A stretch of DNA of 35,959 nucleotides from Symbiodinium natans (GCA_905221605.1 CAJNDS010001083.1:1-35959); one strand, 5' to 3'; shown: positions 1-11,387, counted from the first letter of the stretch. A program made the numbers and translations. The notes: generated from the letters alone by a model not told the origin.

Positions 1-3000
1 CCTCCTTTTTCACGCTGCAGGAAATGAGAGAGTTCTCTTCTATGTCGATTTTCAGAAATAGCTTCGCAGCTTCTCTATCAATGAAGAGTTTTGAAGGCCA
101 CTCTGGGCCATTCTCTGTCCATCAAATGGGACATGACATAACGCATCACTCGCTATCGTTTACGTGATAGAGTTTCGCTATCTCTGAATAGGTCATCTGA
201 AAGCTCCTCTGTATCTTTGCAGCAAGTGAAGGAGCTCCTTGCCTCTTCTGCAAGAGCCCTCCGCTTCCTATTTTGCAATGAGCAAGCTCTTTTATCTCCT
301 CTGGTTCCTAATAGGTCATGAGCGGGCTTCCCTCTCTCCTTCTCGTTTAGGGGATAGAGGAGGTTTTTTCATGTTGCGTTAACAGCTAGAGGACATCATT
401 TATATCCATTCTGTCATTTCGTATGAGAAGATACAGGAGCTCATTCATCTCCTAGTCAGAGATTGAAGAACTCGTTCACAAGAGATATAGATATAATAAA
501 TCTCTCATACAATGTATAAGAGCTCTCTCATGTCCTACCTAGTTCATTTGCCGTCACCAGCGCTCAGCTCTACCATTTCGTATCTTTTATATGACATAGC
601 TTCTCTATCTCGCAATAGGTCATGAGAGACCTCCTCTTTCTTTTGCAGGAAATGAGAGAGGTCTCTATCTACCTTTTGTGAAAGAGCTCCCTTTGTTCAA
701 TCACAAGAACTCATTCATAGAAGCTGTAAGAGCTATCGAATGTACTTTCTTGTTAATTTCCCGTCGATAGGTAGAGGAGCTCACAGCTCTACCACATCCT
801 ACCCTTTACATGGAAGAGGCTCCTCTATCTCGTAGCGGGTCAAGAAAGATTGCCTCTATCTCTTTGCAGAACATTAGAGAGTCCTCTACCTACCTCTTGT
901 GAAAGAGCTCCTTCACCTCAAAATCAAATGCCACAACTCGTCTATCTTTCACTGGGACATGAGACAGCTCCATTGTGAATTTCTATTCAGAAATAGCTGC
1001 TTCTCTATCGATGAAGAAATCATGCGAGTAGCCGTTTATCGATGCATAAGAAATGACATAGCTCTTCTACCTTTTTGCGACAGATCTCTTCTTTACCCGA
1101 AATGAAAGTTTGGAAGGCCATTCTCTATCCCTTGAATGGGGACACAACTCATCAGTCTCTATCGTTTACGTGAGAGAGTTTCGCTATCTCTGAACAGGTC
1201 ATCTGAAAGCTCCTTTGTGTCTGCGCAGCAAGTGAAGGAGCTGCTTGCCTCTTCTGCAATAGCTCCTCCGTTTCCTATTTTGCAATGAGCAACCTCTTCT
1301 ATCTCCTTTGGTTCCTATTTCTCGTTTGCCATCACTAGGCAGAGGAGCTCTCAGCTCTACCATGACCTATCCTTTACATGAAAGAGGCTTCTCTATCTCG
1401 TAACGGTTCATGGAGTCATGACAGATCTTCTCTATCTCTTTGCAAGAAAAGAGAGAGTGCTCTACCTACCTCGTGTGAAAGAGCTCCTCCACCTTGTGAT
1501 CGAGAGTGACAGAACTCGTCTGTCTTTCAATGGTGCATGAGCCAGGTTTTTTGTTTGTATTTGAGAAAAAGCTTGTCTACCCGTGATATAATAAGAAATG
1601 AATAGCTCTTCTACCTTTCTGTGGCAGATCTCTCCTTTATTCGAAATGAAAGTCTGGAAGGCCATTCTCTATCCCTGAAATGGGGCATGACATAACTTTT
1701 CAATCTCTATCGTTTACGTGATCGAGTTTCGCTATCTCTGAATAGGTCATCTGAAAGCTCCTCTGTATCTTTGCAGCAAGTGAAGGAGCTCCTTGCCTCT
1801 TCTGCAAGAGCCCTCCGCTTCCTCTTTTGCAATGAGCAAGCTCTTTATCTCCTCTGTTTCCTAACAGGTCATGAGACAGCTCATTTCCACACTGTCATTT
1901 CGTATGCGAAGACACAGGAGCTCATTCATTTTCTATTCAGAGATTGAAGAACTCATTCATAAGAAATGTATGAGAGTTGTCTCATGTCCTATCTAACTGA
2001 TTTCCCGTCACTAGGCAGAGGAGTCCTCAGCTCTACCATTTCTTATCTTTATATGACATAGCTTCTCTATCTCGCAATAATCAGGTCGTGAGAGACCTCC
2101 TCTTTCTTTTACAGGAAATGAGAGAGGTCTCTATCTACCCTTTGTGAAAGAGCTCCCCTTGTTCACTGGCAAGAACTCATTCATGAAAGCTATAAGAGTT
2201 CCCGTCGATAGGTAAAGGAGCTCACAGCTCTTCTATATCTTACCCTTTACATGAAAGAGGCTCTCTATCTCGTAGCGGGTCATGAAAGATCGTCTCTATC
2301 TCTTTGCCGGACATGAGAGAGTCCTCTACCTACCTCTTGTGAAAGAGCTCCCCCACCTCGTAACGTACAAAGACAGAACTCGTCTATCTTTCAATGGGAC
2401 ATGATCCGTCTCTTTGGTTTTGGTTGGGAAAAGCTTCTCTATCCATGAAGCAAACATGAGAGAAGCCGATTGTCTCTAGGCTGCTTATCGCTTCGTAGGA
2501 AATGACATAGCTCTTTTACCTTTTTGCGAGAGATCAACCCTAATTGAAGGTTTCGAAGGCCTATCCCTGAAATGGAGCGTCGCATAACTCATCAGTCTCT
2601 CTCGCTTACGTGAGACAGCATTTATTCTATTTCGTAACAGGTCATCTAAACGCTCTTCTATGCGTTTGTAGAAGTAAAAGAGCTCCTTGCCTCTTGTGCA
2701 AAAGCTCCTCCGCATCCTAAAGAGCAATGAGCAAGCTCTTCTATCTCCTCTCTCTTGAATAGGTCATGAGAGGGCTCCCCTCCCTCTGGTTGAGGGAATG
2801 ACAGAGCTCCTCCGCCCCTTACGAAAGAGCCTTTCTCCTGCTTGAAAAGCTGCGGGCGGGTGCTCTGGCGCCTCGTAGGTTTGGGAGGGCTCCTTTTCAA
2901 ATCTTTATCTTTCCGACTCCGAGATATAGGAGCTCATTTTTTCGAAAGTGGTAGCAGAGATCTCTCATTTCCAAGAGATCTTTGTCACTCAGGGAGAAAG

Positions 3001-4640
3001 CAAGGTTTTGATTTCAAAGAAATGGAGGAGCTCTTTCATGTCCCATTAAGAGTGTGGAGCGCTCTCATTACGCATGAAAAGATTGATGACATGGATTCGT
3101 TACCATTCTTTAACTTTTCTCGAAGGGTCTTTTCTTTTCATATGCAGGATCTCTTTCATTTCCTATGAGAAGATAGAGGAGCTCTTTCATCTCAAAGATA
3201 GAAGAATGCATTCATAAACGGTATAAGAGCTCTCCCATGAACTATATCTCATCGTAGGGGGCATAGGAGTTTCCGGGGGCTCAGGATTCGCGTGCAGGGT
3301 GTAGGGTTTATAGGGCTACGGGAATTTAATGGAGGGTGTATTTGTGTAGTCTGCCTATTACCGTAACAAACCCGTGACATAACCCAGAGCCATTACTTGC
3401 AAGACTGCTTCTTGAAAGCAAGAGCGCTAGTGTCTAACCATTGTACATTCCTACATGAGATACCCCACCACATCTTGAAAACACCTCTTTCTCCAAGGGT
3501 TTACTGGGGCTTTAAGGAACAAGAACGTGATGGTTTCAGCACCAAAGTAAGGGAATAGCAAAGGGTTTCCAGGGAAAACTTCCCTGATGCAACCGGTCTC
3601 TATCTCACAAGAGGTCATGAGAGACCTCCTGTATCACATTGCAGGAATGAGAGAGTTCTCCACCATGTTTGTTTTCCGAAATAGCTTCTCTATCAATGAA
3701 GAGTTTTGAAGGTAGCCCTGGGCCATTCTCTGTCCGATAAATGAGACATGACATAACTCATTAGTCTCTATTAAGAGAGTCTCTATCTCTACGTGATCGA
3801 GTTTCGCTATCTCTGAATATACGTCGTCTGAAAGCTCCTCTGTGTCTTTGTAGCAAGTGAAGGAGCTCCTTGCTTCTTCTGCAAGAGCTCCTCCGCTTCC
3901 CCTTTTGCAATGAGCAAGCTCTTCTATCTCCTCTGGTTCCTAACAGGTCATGACTTCTGCAAGAGCTCCTCCTCTTGATATTTTGCAATGAGCAAGCTCT
4001 TCTTTCTCCTAATAGGTCAGAGAGGGCTTCCCTCTCTCCCACTCTTGTAGGGGATAGAGGAGCTTTTTCTTGATGCGTTAAAAGCTCGAGGGCATCGTTC
4101 ATTTCCTGTCTGTCATTACGTATGAGAAGAGACAGGAGCTCATTCATCTCCTAGTCAGAGATTGAAGAACTCCTTCAGGAGAGCTCTCTCATATCCTATC
4201 CTTTTGGTTCCCCGTCACTAGGTCCCTAGGTAGAGGAGCTCTCAGCGTCTCAGCTCTACCGTTTGCTACCTTCTACGTGGCAGAGCTTCTTTATCTCGCA
4301 ATAGGTCATGAAAGACTTTCCAGCAAATGAGAGAGTTCTCTACTTTACCGCTTGCGAAAGAGCTCCCCTTTTTCAATGACAAGAATTCACTCATACAAGC
4401 TACAAGAGCACTCTAATGTCCTGTCTTGCTCATTTCCCGTCAATGGGTAGACGAGCTCGCAGCTCTACCGTTTCCTACCCTTTACATGAAAGAGGCTCCT
4501 CTCTCTCGTAGCGGGTCATGAAAGATCGTCTCTATCTCTTTGCCGGACATGAGAAAGTCCTCTACCTACCTCTTGTGAAAGAGCTCCCCCACCTCGCAAC
4601 GTACAAAGACACAACTCGTCTATCTTTCAATGGGACGTGA
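1..4640. repeat. Degenerate GAGCTC/CTCTATCTC tandem repeat block
   Basis: No credible gene is seen. The block is made of diverged phrases of about 45-55 bp built around CATGAGAGAGCTCCTCTATCTC and TTTGTGAAAGAGCTCC motifs. A longer phrase, TTTCGCTATCTCTGAA followed by the TTGCAGCAAGTGAAGGAGCT sequence, recurs near 172, 1186, 1729 and 3807, with a weaker copy near 2627. Another, CATGAAAGAGGCTCCTCTAT-like, recurs near 805, 1373, 2245 and 4490. Spacing is uneven (about 0.5-2 kb), so this is an old higher-order tandem repeat with internal loss and gain. Short open frames on both strands read through the repeats and share their period, so they are not taken as genes. Confidence 0.75.
3300..3590. repeat. 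Diverged copy of dispersed element (copy 1 of 3)
   Basis: Unlike the surrounding GAGCTC repeat, this stretch matches the elements at 5381-5960 and 6069-6573. Shared landmarks, in order, are GGGTGTATTT, the GTCTGCCTAT run, ATTACTTGCAA, GAGCGCTAGT, CATTGTACA, ACATCTTGAA, GATGGTTTCAGCAC and GTAAGGGAATAG, ending with GGGAAAACTTCCCTGA as in the 5381 copy. It is more diverged than the other two are from each other. Confidence 0.7.
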
Positions 4641-5080
4641 TTCTCCTTTGCTTTTGGTAAGCCCGAACGACTACCGGAATTAACTTCTTGCATTTCTTGT
4701 TTTTCTCACAGACAGGAAGAAGTTACGGAAATTAATGAATTGTGAATTTCTTTAATTTGTTTTCATTAATCTCGCAAGCCCGAACAGCTGCCGGAATTAG
4801 TTTCATGAATTTCATTAATTTCTTTAATTTCTTTGATTTCTTTATTGTTTGAATTTCTGAAAAACTTTAATTTCTTTAACTCCCTCAATTTCTTGAATTT
4901 CTTTACTTTCTGTAATTTCGTTTAATTAGTCTCGCAAGCCCGAACGGCTGCCTGAATTAATTTCTTCAATTTCTTTTTTATTTCTTTAATTTCTTTAATT
5001 TCTCACAGAGAGACCCAGAAATTAAAGAAATTAAAGAAATTAATTGGGGGAGCCCACCCAACTCACGGGACTAATTTAAA
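4641..5080. repeat. AT-rich AATTTCTTT satellite, outlying block
   Basis: Runs of AATTTCTTTAATTTC with CTCGCAAGCCCGAAC spacers at about 4770 and 4930, and the CTCACAGAGAG spacer near 5005. It is the same repeat family as 6574-9420, here shorter and more diverged. It ends with the GGGGGAGCCC / CTCACGGGACTAA spacer. No gene seen. Confidence 0.8.
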
Positions 5081-5099
5081 CTAGAAGACGATTGGCCCG

Positions 5100-5375
5100 A
5101 AAGCATCGATTTGCGGTGCGTTGAGTCTATGCACTTGACTCTGTGCGCTCGAACTGTATGCACTTGGACAAGTGTATGCACTTAAGTGTATGCACTTATA
5201 TTGTTGCATACTCACTTGTATACTGCACTTGTATACTGGACGTGTATGCACTCGAACTGCATGGCACTCAAGTGTGTTGAGTTGAATGCCATGCACTTGT
5301 GGTCAACTCTATACACTTCATTGGCATTCAATAGATCTGAAGTAAACGGACTTGAACTGTATGAACTTCACTTGC
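5100..5375. repeat. TGCACTT-rich minisatellite
   Basis: Degenerate 10-14 bp repeats of the type GTATGCACTTG and CTTGAACTGTATG. Open frames on both strands (minus 5296-5081, plus 5186-5410) are low-complexity readings of the repeat and are not called genes. Confidence 0.65.
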
Positions 5376-5380
5376 TGTCT

Positions 5381-5960
5381 GCTTGCTCTGCGAAATTGTT
5401 TAGGGAGTAAGGGGGCTTCGACAGCTTAGGAGCTTACGGGACTTAAGGAGGCTTGGCGGGCTCAGGGGGCCTGGGGAGCTTCGGGGCCTTAGGAAGTGTA
5501 GGGGGCTTGGGAGTCTTAGAGAACTTGGGATTCTTAGAGGGCCTGGAGGCCGTAGGAGTCTTTGAGCGCTTAGGGTTTAGGGTTTAGAGTTTAGGGTTCA
5601 GGGTTTAGGGGAAATGGTTTGTTTAGAGAGGGTGTATTTACATCGTCTGCCTATGAACGTAGCAAACTCGTGACACACATTACTTGCAAAACAGCTTCTT
5701 GAAAATTAGAGCGCTAGTACCAAGCCATTGTACACACAACTATATGAAAAATCCTTCCTACATCTTGAAGGCGTCCCTTTCTTTAAGGGATGACTGGGGA
5801 AATTAAGGGAAAGAAAGGGCGATGGTTTCAGCACGAAAGTAAGGGAATAGAAAAGGGAACGCGGTACAGATACACGAAGCCTTAAAGGGATTCGAGGGGA
5901 AATTCTAGCACTACACAGGGGTTTCAAGGGAAAACTTCCCTGAAACAATCGGGGCCAAAA
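5381..5960. repeat. Dispersed element copy 2 of 3
   Basis: Starts GCTTGCTCTGCGAAATTG and runs through a G-rich stretch of degenerate GGGCTTAGGA units, a short TTTAGGG run (about 5575-5610), then unique sequence. Its first 505 bp or so are nearly identical to 6069-6573, offset about 687 bp. It continues to GGGAAAACTTCCCTGA like the copy at 3300. A minus-strand frame (5948-5706) is shared with copy 3 only over its second half. No known domain is recognised, so it is treated as part of the repeat. Confidence 0.85.
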
Positions 5961-6068
5961 AAAAGCGCAACAGGGAAACGTCAGGGAAATTTTAAGTTAC
6001 GCTTTGGGTGGAGGCGTTGCCTGCAGGACAGCTCATGACCGATTGCTTGTAGTCCTGAAATTCTGTTT
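5961..6068. other. Unique spacer between element copies
   Basis: About 100 bp between the two close element copies. No gene, repeat or signal was recognised in it. Confidence 0.4.
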
Positions 6069-6573
6069 GCTTGCTCTGCGAAATTGTTTAGGGAGTAAGG
6101 GGGCTTCGACAGCTTAGGGAGCTTACGGGACTTAAGGAGGCTTGGCGGGCTCAGGGGGCCTGGGGAGCTTCGGGGCCTTAGGAAGTGTAGGGGGCTTGGG
6201 AGTCTTAGAGAACTTGGGATTCTTAGAGGGCCTGGAGGCCGTAGGAGTCTTTGAGCGTTTAGGGTTTAGGGTTTAGAGTTTAGGGTTCAGGGTTTAGGGG
6301 AAATGGTTTGTTTAGAGAGGGTGTATTTACATCGTCTGCCTATGAACGTAGCAAACTCGTGACACACATTACTTGCAAAACAGCTTCTTGAAAATTAGAG
6401 CGCTAGTACCAAGCCATTGTACACACAACTATATGAAAAATCCTTCCTACATCTTGAAGGCGTCCCTTTCTTTAAGGGATGAATGGGGAAATTAAGGGAA
6501 AGAAAGGGTGATGGTTTCAGCGCGAAAGTAAGGGAATAGAAAAGGGAACGCGATAAAGATGCACGAAGGCTTA
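6069..6573. repeat. Dispersed element copy 3 of 3
   Basis: Near-identical direct copy of 5381-5885, with a one-base indel near the start and scattered substitutions. Homology stops abruptly near AAGGCTTAAAG, where AT-rich satellite begins. The junction suggests that the copy was cut by satellite expansion or inserted next to it. Confidence 0.85.
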
Positions 6574-9420
6574 AAGAGGCCCAGAAAATCAAGAAATTAA
6601 AGAGGATGGTTAATTGCTTGAATTTCTCTAATTTCTCACAGAGAGGCTTAGCAATTAAAAAGCCAGAGAAATTGATTAATTTCATTACTTTCTTTAATTT
6701 CTTTTAGTTAGTCTCGCAACCCCACGCGGCTACCGGATGTTTTTTGTTAATTTCTTAAGTTTCTCACAGAGAGGCCTAGAAAATAAAGAAATTACAAAAA
6801 TTAATTACCCGGCTCACGGGATTAGTTTAAATAAAAGAAATTAATGAAATTGATCAAATAAAAGAAATTGATTAATGTATTTAGTTTCTTTGATTTCTCA
6901 CAGATAGGCTCTGAAAGTAGAGAAACTACAGAAATTAATTTCAGAGAGGCCCAGAAATTAAAGAAATTAATGAAATTAATTAATTTCTTTAATTTCTCAC
7001 ATAGAGGCCCAGAAATTCGAGAAATTAAAGAAATTAACTAATTTCATTAATTTCTTTAATTTCTTTAATTTCTTTAATTTCTTTAATTTCTTTTAACTAG
7101 TCTCGCAAGCCCGAAGGGCTACCGGAATTTATTTCTTTAATTTCTTTAATTTCGCACAGAGATGCCCATAAACTAAAGAAATTAAAGAAATTAAAGAAAT
7201 TAATTGGGGGAGCCCCCCCGGCTCACGGGACTAATTTAAATAAATTAAAGAAATTAATGAAATTAATGAAATTAAAGAAATTAATTAATTTCTTTAATTT
7301 CTTTAATTTCGCACAGAGAGGCCCAGAAATTAAAGAAATTAATGAAATTATTTAGTTTCTTTAATTTCTTTAATTTCGCACAGAGAGGCCCAGAAATTAA
7401 AGAAATTAATGAAATTAATTAATTTCTTTAATTTCTTTAATTTCTTTAATTTCTCACAGAGAGGCCCAGAAATTAAAGAAATTAAAGAAATTAATTAATT
7501 TCTTTAATTTCTTTAATTTCATTAATTTCTTTTAATTAGTCTCGCAAGCCCGAAGGGCTACCGGAATTGATTTCTTTAGTTTCTTTAATTTCTCACAGAG
7601 AGGCCCAGAAATTAAAGAAATTAATTGGGGTAGCCCCCCCGGCTCACGGGACTAATTAAAATAAATTAAAGAAATTAATGAAATTAATGAAATTCAACAA
7701 ATTAATTAATTTCTTTAATTTCTTTAATTTCGCACAGAGAGGCCCAGAAATTAAAGAAATTAATGAAATTAATTAATTTCTTTAATTTCTTTAATTTCTT
7801 TAATTTCTCACAGAGAGGCCCAGAAATTAAAGAAATTAATGAAATTAATTAATTTCTTTAATTTCTTTAATTTCTCACAGAGAGGCACAGAAATTAAAGA
7901 AATTAAAGAAATTAATTGGGGGGGGCCCCCCGGCTCACGGGACTAATTAAAATAAATTAAAGAAATTAATGAAATTAATGAAATTAAAGAAATTAAAGAA
8001 ATTAATTAATTTCTCTAATTTCTTTAATTTCGCACAGAGAGGCCCAGAAATTAAAGAAATTAATGAAATTAATGAATTTCTTTAATTTCTTTAATTTCTC
8101 ACAGAGAGGCCCAGAAATTAAAGAAATTAATGAAATTAATTAATTTCTTTAATTTCTTTAATTTCTCACAGAGAGGCCCAGAAATTAAAGAAATTAAAGA
8201 AATGTATTAATTTCATTAATTTCTTTAATTTCTTTAATTTCTTTAATTCTTTTAATTAGTCTCGCAAGCCCGAAGGGCTACCGGAATTAATTTCTTTAAT
8301 TTCTTTAATTTCTCACAGAGAGGCCCAGAAATTAAAGAAATTAAAGAAATTAATTGGGGGGGGCCCCCCGGCTCACGGGACTAATTAAAATAAAGTAAAG
8401 AAATTAATGAAATTAATGAAATTAAAGAAATTAATTAATTTTTAAATTTCTTTAATTTCGCACAGAGAGGCCCAGAAATTAAAGAAATTAATGAAATTAT
8501 TTAGTTTCTTTAATTTCTTTAATTTCTCACAGAGAGGCCCGGAAATTAAAGAAATTAATGAAATTAATTAATTTCTTTAATTTCTTTAATTTCTCACAGA
8601 GAGACCCAGAAATTAAAGAAATTAAAGAAATTAATTAATTTCATTAATTTCTTTAATTTCTTTAATTTCTTTTAATTAGTCTCGCAAGCCCGAAGGGCTA
8701 CCTGAATTAATTTCTTTAATTTCTTTAATTTCTCACAGAGAGGCCCAGAAATTAAAGAAATTAAAGAAATTAATTGGGGTAGCCCCCCCGGCTCACGGGA
8801 CTAATTAAAATAAATTAAAGAAATTAATGAAATTAATGAAATTAAAGAAATTAATTAGTTTCTTTAATTTCTTTAATTTCGCACAGAGAATTAAAGAAAT
8901 TAATGAAATTAATTAATTTCTGTAATTTCTTTAATTTCTCACAGGGAGGCCCAGAAATTAAAGAAATTAATGAAATTAATTAATTTCTTTAATTTCTTTA
9001 ATTTCTCACAGAGAGGCCCAGAAATTAAAGAAATTAAAGAAATTAATTAATTTCATTAATTTCTTTAATTTCTTTAATTTCTTTTAATTAGTCTCGCAAG
9101 CCCGAAGGGCTACCTGAATTAATTTCTTTAATTTCTTTAATTTCTCACAGAGAGGCCCAGAAATTAAAGAAATTAAAGAAATTAATTGGGGGAGCCCCCC
9201 CGGCTCACGGGACTAATTAAAATAAATTAAAGAAATTAATGAAATTCAAGAAATTAATTAATTTCATTAATTTCTTTAATTTCGCACAGAGAGGCCCAGA
9301 AATTAAAGAAATTAATGAAATTATTAATTTCTTTAATTTCATTTATTTCCCTAAGAGAGCCCCAGAAATTAAAGAAATTAAAGAAATTAATAGGTAAATA
9401 AATTAAATTCCTCATACAAG
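6574..9420. repeat. Palindromic AATTTCTTT satellite with GC hairpin spacers
   Basis: Blocks of (TTTCTTTAA)n alternate with their complement (TTAAAGAAA)n. Three spacers separate them: S1 CACAGAGAGGCCC, S2 GGGGGAGCCCCCCCGGCTCA-type, and S3 CTCGCAAGCCCGAAGGGCT-type. S3 recurs at about 7101, 7540, 8260, 8680 and 9092, defining higher-order units of about 410-440 bp, with one about 720 bp interval. An older variant of S3 is at 6712. Stops are frequent in all frames and no gene is present. The minus frame at 9577-9254 is a chance reading of the satellite end. Confidence 0.9.
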
Positions 9421-9594
9421 TGATATACGTGAAATGGACCCAAAAGGTCCCTCTCACATATATGTATATATGGTCCCCTACTTCCTTCGAAGGGTTCTGA
9501 AGTATGGGCCCTTCGGGTTGTATATTTAAGCGGTATGTAAGGAGTCCCCACTTAAAGGGCCCATAGTAAGGGACCACGCAACTAGCCTAAGATC
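9421..9594. repeat. Dispersed GGTCCC...GGGCCC-type sequence
   Basis: Satellite stops and a moderately GC-rich stretch follows. Part of it (TATGGTCCC to AAGGGTTCTGAAG, about 9470-9505) is the inverted counterpart of the CAGAACCCTTTGGAGAAGG-type sequence near 11035-11065, and resembles 33490-33540. It is a small dispersed repeat, not a gene. Confidence 0.5.
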
Positions 9595-9630
9595 TTTAGG
9601 GTTCAGGGTTATATAACCCTGAACCCTAAA
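9595..9630. repeat. Perfect 36-bp palindrome of telomere-like sequence
   Basis: The left half is TTTAGGGTTCAGGGTTAT and the right half its exact reverse complement, ending AACCCTGAACCCTAAA. The strand bearing G-rich repeats switches at its centre. It sits at the border between the satellite and the exon-bearing region, about 50 bp before the first candidate start codon. Confidence 0.9.
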
Positions 9631-9682
9631 AATTCTAAACCCTAAACCCTCGAAACCCAAAATCCTAAACCCTAAACCTCAA

Positions 9683-9788
9683 ATGGCCGCTGAGGTTGAA
9701 GCACATGCACACCCTGTGGCTTGCGAGCGCCTCCCGGCAGGAGGCGCGCCTGCGCTTTTTCCCGCATCCCCATGCCATGAACCCCAGG
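9683..9788 (+). CDS. Candidate first coding exon (ATG), unknown protein
   Basis: An ATG opens 35 codons plus one base, beginning MAAEVEAHAHPVACERL and rich in Ala, Pro and Cys. It ends CCCCAGG directly before GTTTAGGG, so the first repeat of the following (TTTAGGG)n array supplies the GT. C-rich telomere-like sequence lies just upstream. No domain recognised. An initiator role is inferred only from the ATG and the absence of exons upstream. Confidence 0.45.
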
Positions 9789-9837
9789 GTTTAGGGTTTA
9801 GGGTTTAGGCTTTAGGGTTTAGGGTTTAGGGTTTAGG
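9789..9837 (+). repeat. (TTTAGGG)n array at exon 3' edge
   Basis: About seven units, one with TTTAGGC, starting at the GT that would splice the exon ending at 9788. Confidence 0.9.
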
Positions 9838-10077
9838 CACTCAATGCGCCAGCACCCTACATTCCTAAAGACCTATACCACCCTAGCAAGCCTAAACCCT
9901 CAACCTTAAAAACATCCCGAAGCCCTTTCACCTGACATTCCATGATTGGACTGCGCAGCGACCCTGCAATGGCCATTTTGAAACCTAGTACAGTACCCTT
10001 ACAAACCGCCTTGAGAACCAAACAGGAGCTACCCCTAGTTTCATTCCACAATAAACCCTAAACCCTATAGCCCAAAG

Positions 10078-10229
10078 CTTGGAGTCTATCCCCATGGAAG
10101 AGCGCGGGAAGGCTTGACTGAGGAAGAGTCCACTCACGATGAGTTCGGCTCCTCAGTCGTCTACGTGCCCTGCATGACCAGCATCTCTGCACAAACTGCG
10201 GCGCAATTAAGCGAGGCACGCAAGGGAGG
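10078..10229 (+). CDS. Candidate exon, unknown protein
   Basis: Fifty open codons plus two bases after CCCAAAG, ending GGGAGG before GTTCGGGGTTTAGGG. It contains HDEFGSSVVYVPCMTS and QTAAQLSEARKG, with balanced composition and no low complexity. It leaves two bases, which match the one-base entry of the exon at 11283 (joined codon GGA). The preceding exon does not join in phase, so one edge may be wrong. Not recognised. Confidence 0.5.
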
Positions 10230-10433
10230 GTTCGGGGTTTAGGGTTTAGGGACTTGAGATCTGGGGTTAGGGTTTAGTGCTACGTACCTCGACAGGGTTC
10301 GCGTTGAGCCCAGGATCCTAAATCCCGCCGAAGAACCCTAACGGCTAGCTGGAGAAAACACCAGGGCAGCTAAAGTTACCACTGGTTGCGGGTCTTAGGT
10401 CTTAGGTTGAGGGCTCTAGGGTTCAAGGGTACC

Positions 10434-10486
10434 GTAAACCCTAAACCCTAAACCCTAAACCCTAAACCCTAAACCCTAAACCCTAA
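10434..10486 (-). repeat. (CCCTAAA)n array
   Basis: About seven exact units, opposite in orientation to the arrays that follow exons. A short possible exon follows at 10538. Confidence 0.9.
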
Positions 10487-10537
10487 GTTTGTAAGCTGAG
10501 GCTTCGGGACTTTAGACGGGACTTTAGGGGTTTTCAG

Positions 10538-10568
10538 GCTCGGTAGTCGGAGCCGCCCTGCGCTTGGG
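10538..10568 (+). CDS. Possible short exon
   Basis: After TTTTCAG, 31 nt read SVVGAALRLG in one frame and end TTGGG before GTAGTTGC. It is too short to trust on composition, and its length would break the phase between the exons at 10078 and 11283. Confidence 0.25.
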
Positions 10569-11106
10569 GTAGTTGCAATTATCGGGTTCTTAAGGGAGGG
10601 TTTAGGGTTTAGGGTTTAGGGTTCTGGGTTTAGGGTTCCGGGTTTAGCGTTTAGGGTTTATCATCGGGTTCTTAAGGGAGGGGGCCTCATGTGGGGTAGG
10701 TACCTAGGGAACCTTACAGAAGCTTGGGGAGCCTTAGGGAGTGCCGCAGGGCATCCACACAAGTGGCATGACGCAGCTGAATACCCTGAACCCTAAACCC
10801 TAAACCCTAAACCCTAAACCCTAAACCCTAAACCAGAGGTGCATCGAGCAAGGGTAACCATAGTGTCGTAAGATGTCGTGTGCGCCTCAGGGAGCAGTGG
10901 GGAGTGTTGGGGAACCTTGGGTTGCATACCCCCCTTGAACCCCCCTCCCTTCAGAACCCTAAACCTTCAAAGGGGCTTGTATACCTTAGGGTTTAGGGTT
11001 TAGGGTTTAGGGTGCTTAAATGGGGAAGCTTACTTCAGAACCCTTTGGAGAAGGTAAGGGACCATATATTCAGGGACCCTTCTAAACCCTTCTAAACCCT
11101 TCTAAA

Positions 11107-11266
11107 CCCCCCTAAACCCCCCTAAACCCTAAACCCTAAACCCTAAACCCTAAACCCTAAACCCTAAACCCTAAACCCTAAACCCTAAACCCTAAACCCT
11201 AAACCCTAAACCCTAAACCCTAAACCCTAAACCCTAAACCCTAAACCCTAAACCCTAAACCCTAAC
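11107..11266 (-). repeat. Long (CCCTAAA)n array before exon A1
   Basis: About twenty near-perfect units, preceded by CCCCCCTAAA variants. It stops 16 bp before the acceptor of the exon at 11283. Confidence 0.95.
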
Positions 11267-11282
11267 GATCGGCGCATTCCAG

Positions 11283-11387
11283 AGAGGCCCCCGTGCGGCT
11301 GAAGCTGCTGATCACGGAGGGCAGCTTTGTTGCAGATGCCGAGGCCCGCGAGGTTCTGAAGCAGAGAGCCCCTGGGCCGCTTGAGAG
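11283..11387 (+). CDS. Candidate exon A1, first copy of duplicated exon series
   Basis: Acceptor CGCATTCCAG; 105 nt, with one base then 34 codons and two bases. Reads LKLLITEGSF and then EAREVLKQRAPG; ends GAG AG before GTTTAGGG. The exon at 18531 is its paralogue: L.LLI and E(V/I)LKQ are shared, with CTG CTG ATC against CTC TTG ATC at the same residues. Both sides carry telomere-like arrays (C-rich before, G-rich after). Function unknown. Confidence 0.6.

Noticed and set aside
3761-4147. Minus-strand 128-codon frame
   Set aside because: Repeats ACSLQ..KRRSSCR in step with the DNA repeat; other repeat copies do not keep the frame.
6574-9420. TTTAATTTCTCACAG as repeated 3' splice acceptors
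   Set aside because: Sequence resembles pyrimidine tract plus CAG, but what follows is the constant spacer and stops in every frame, so no exon is supported.
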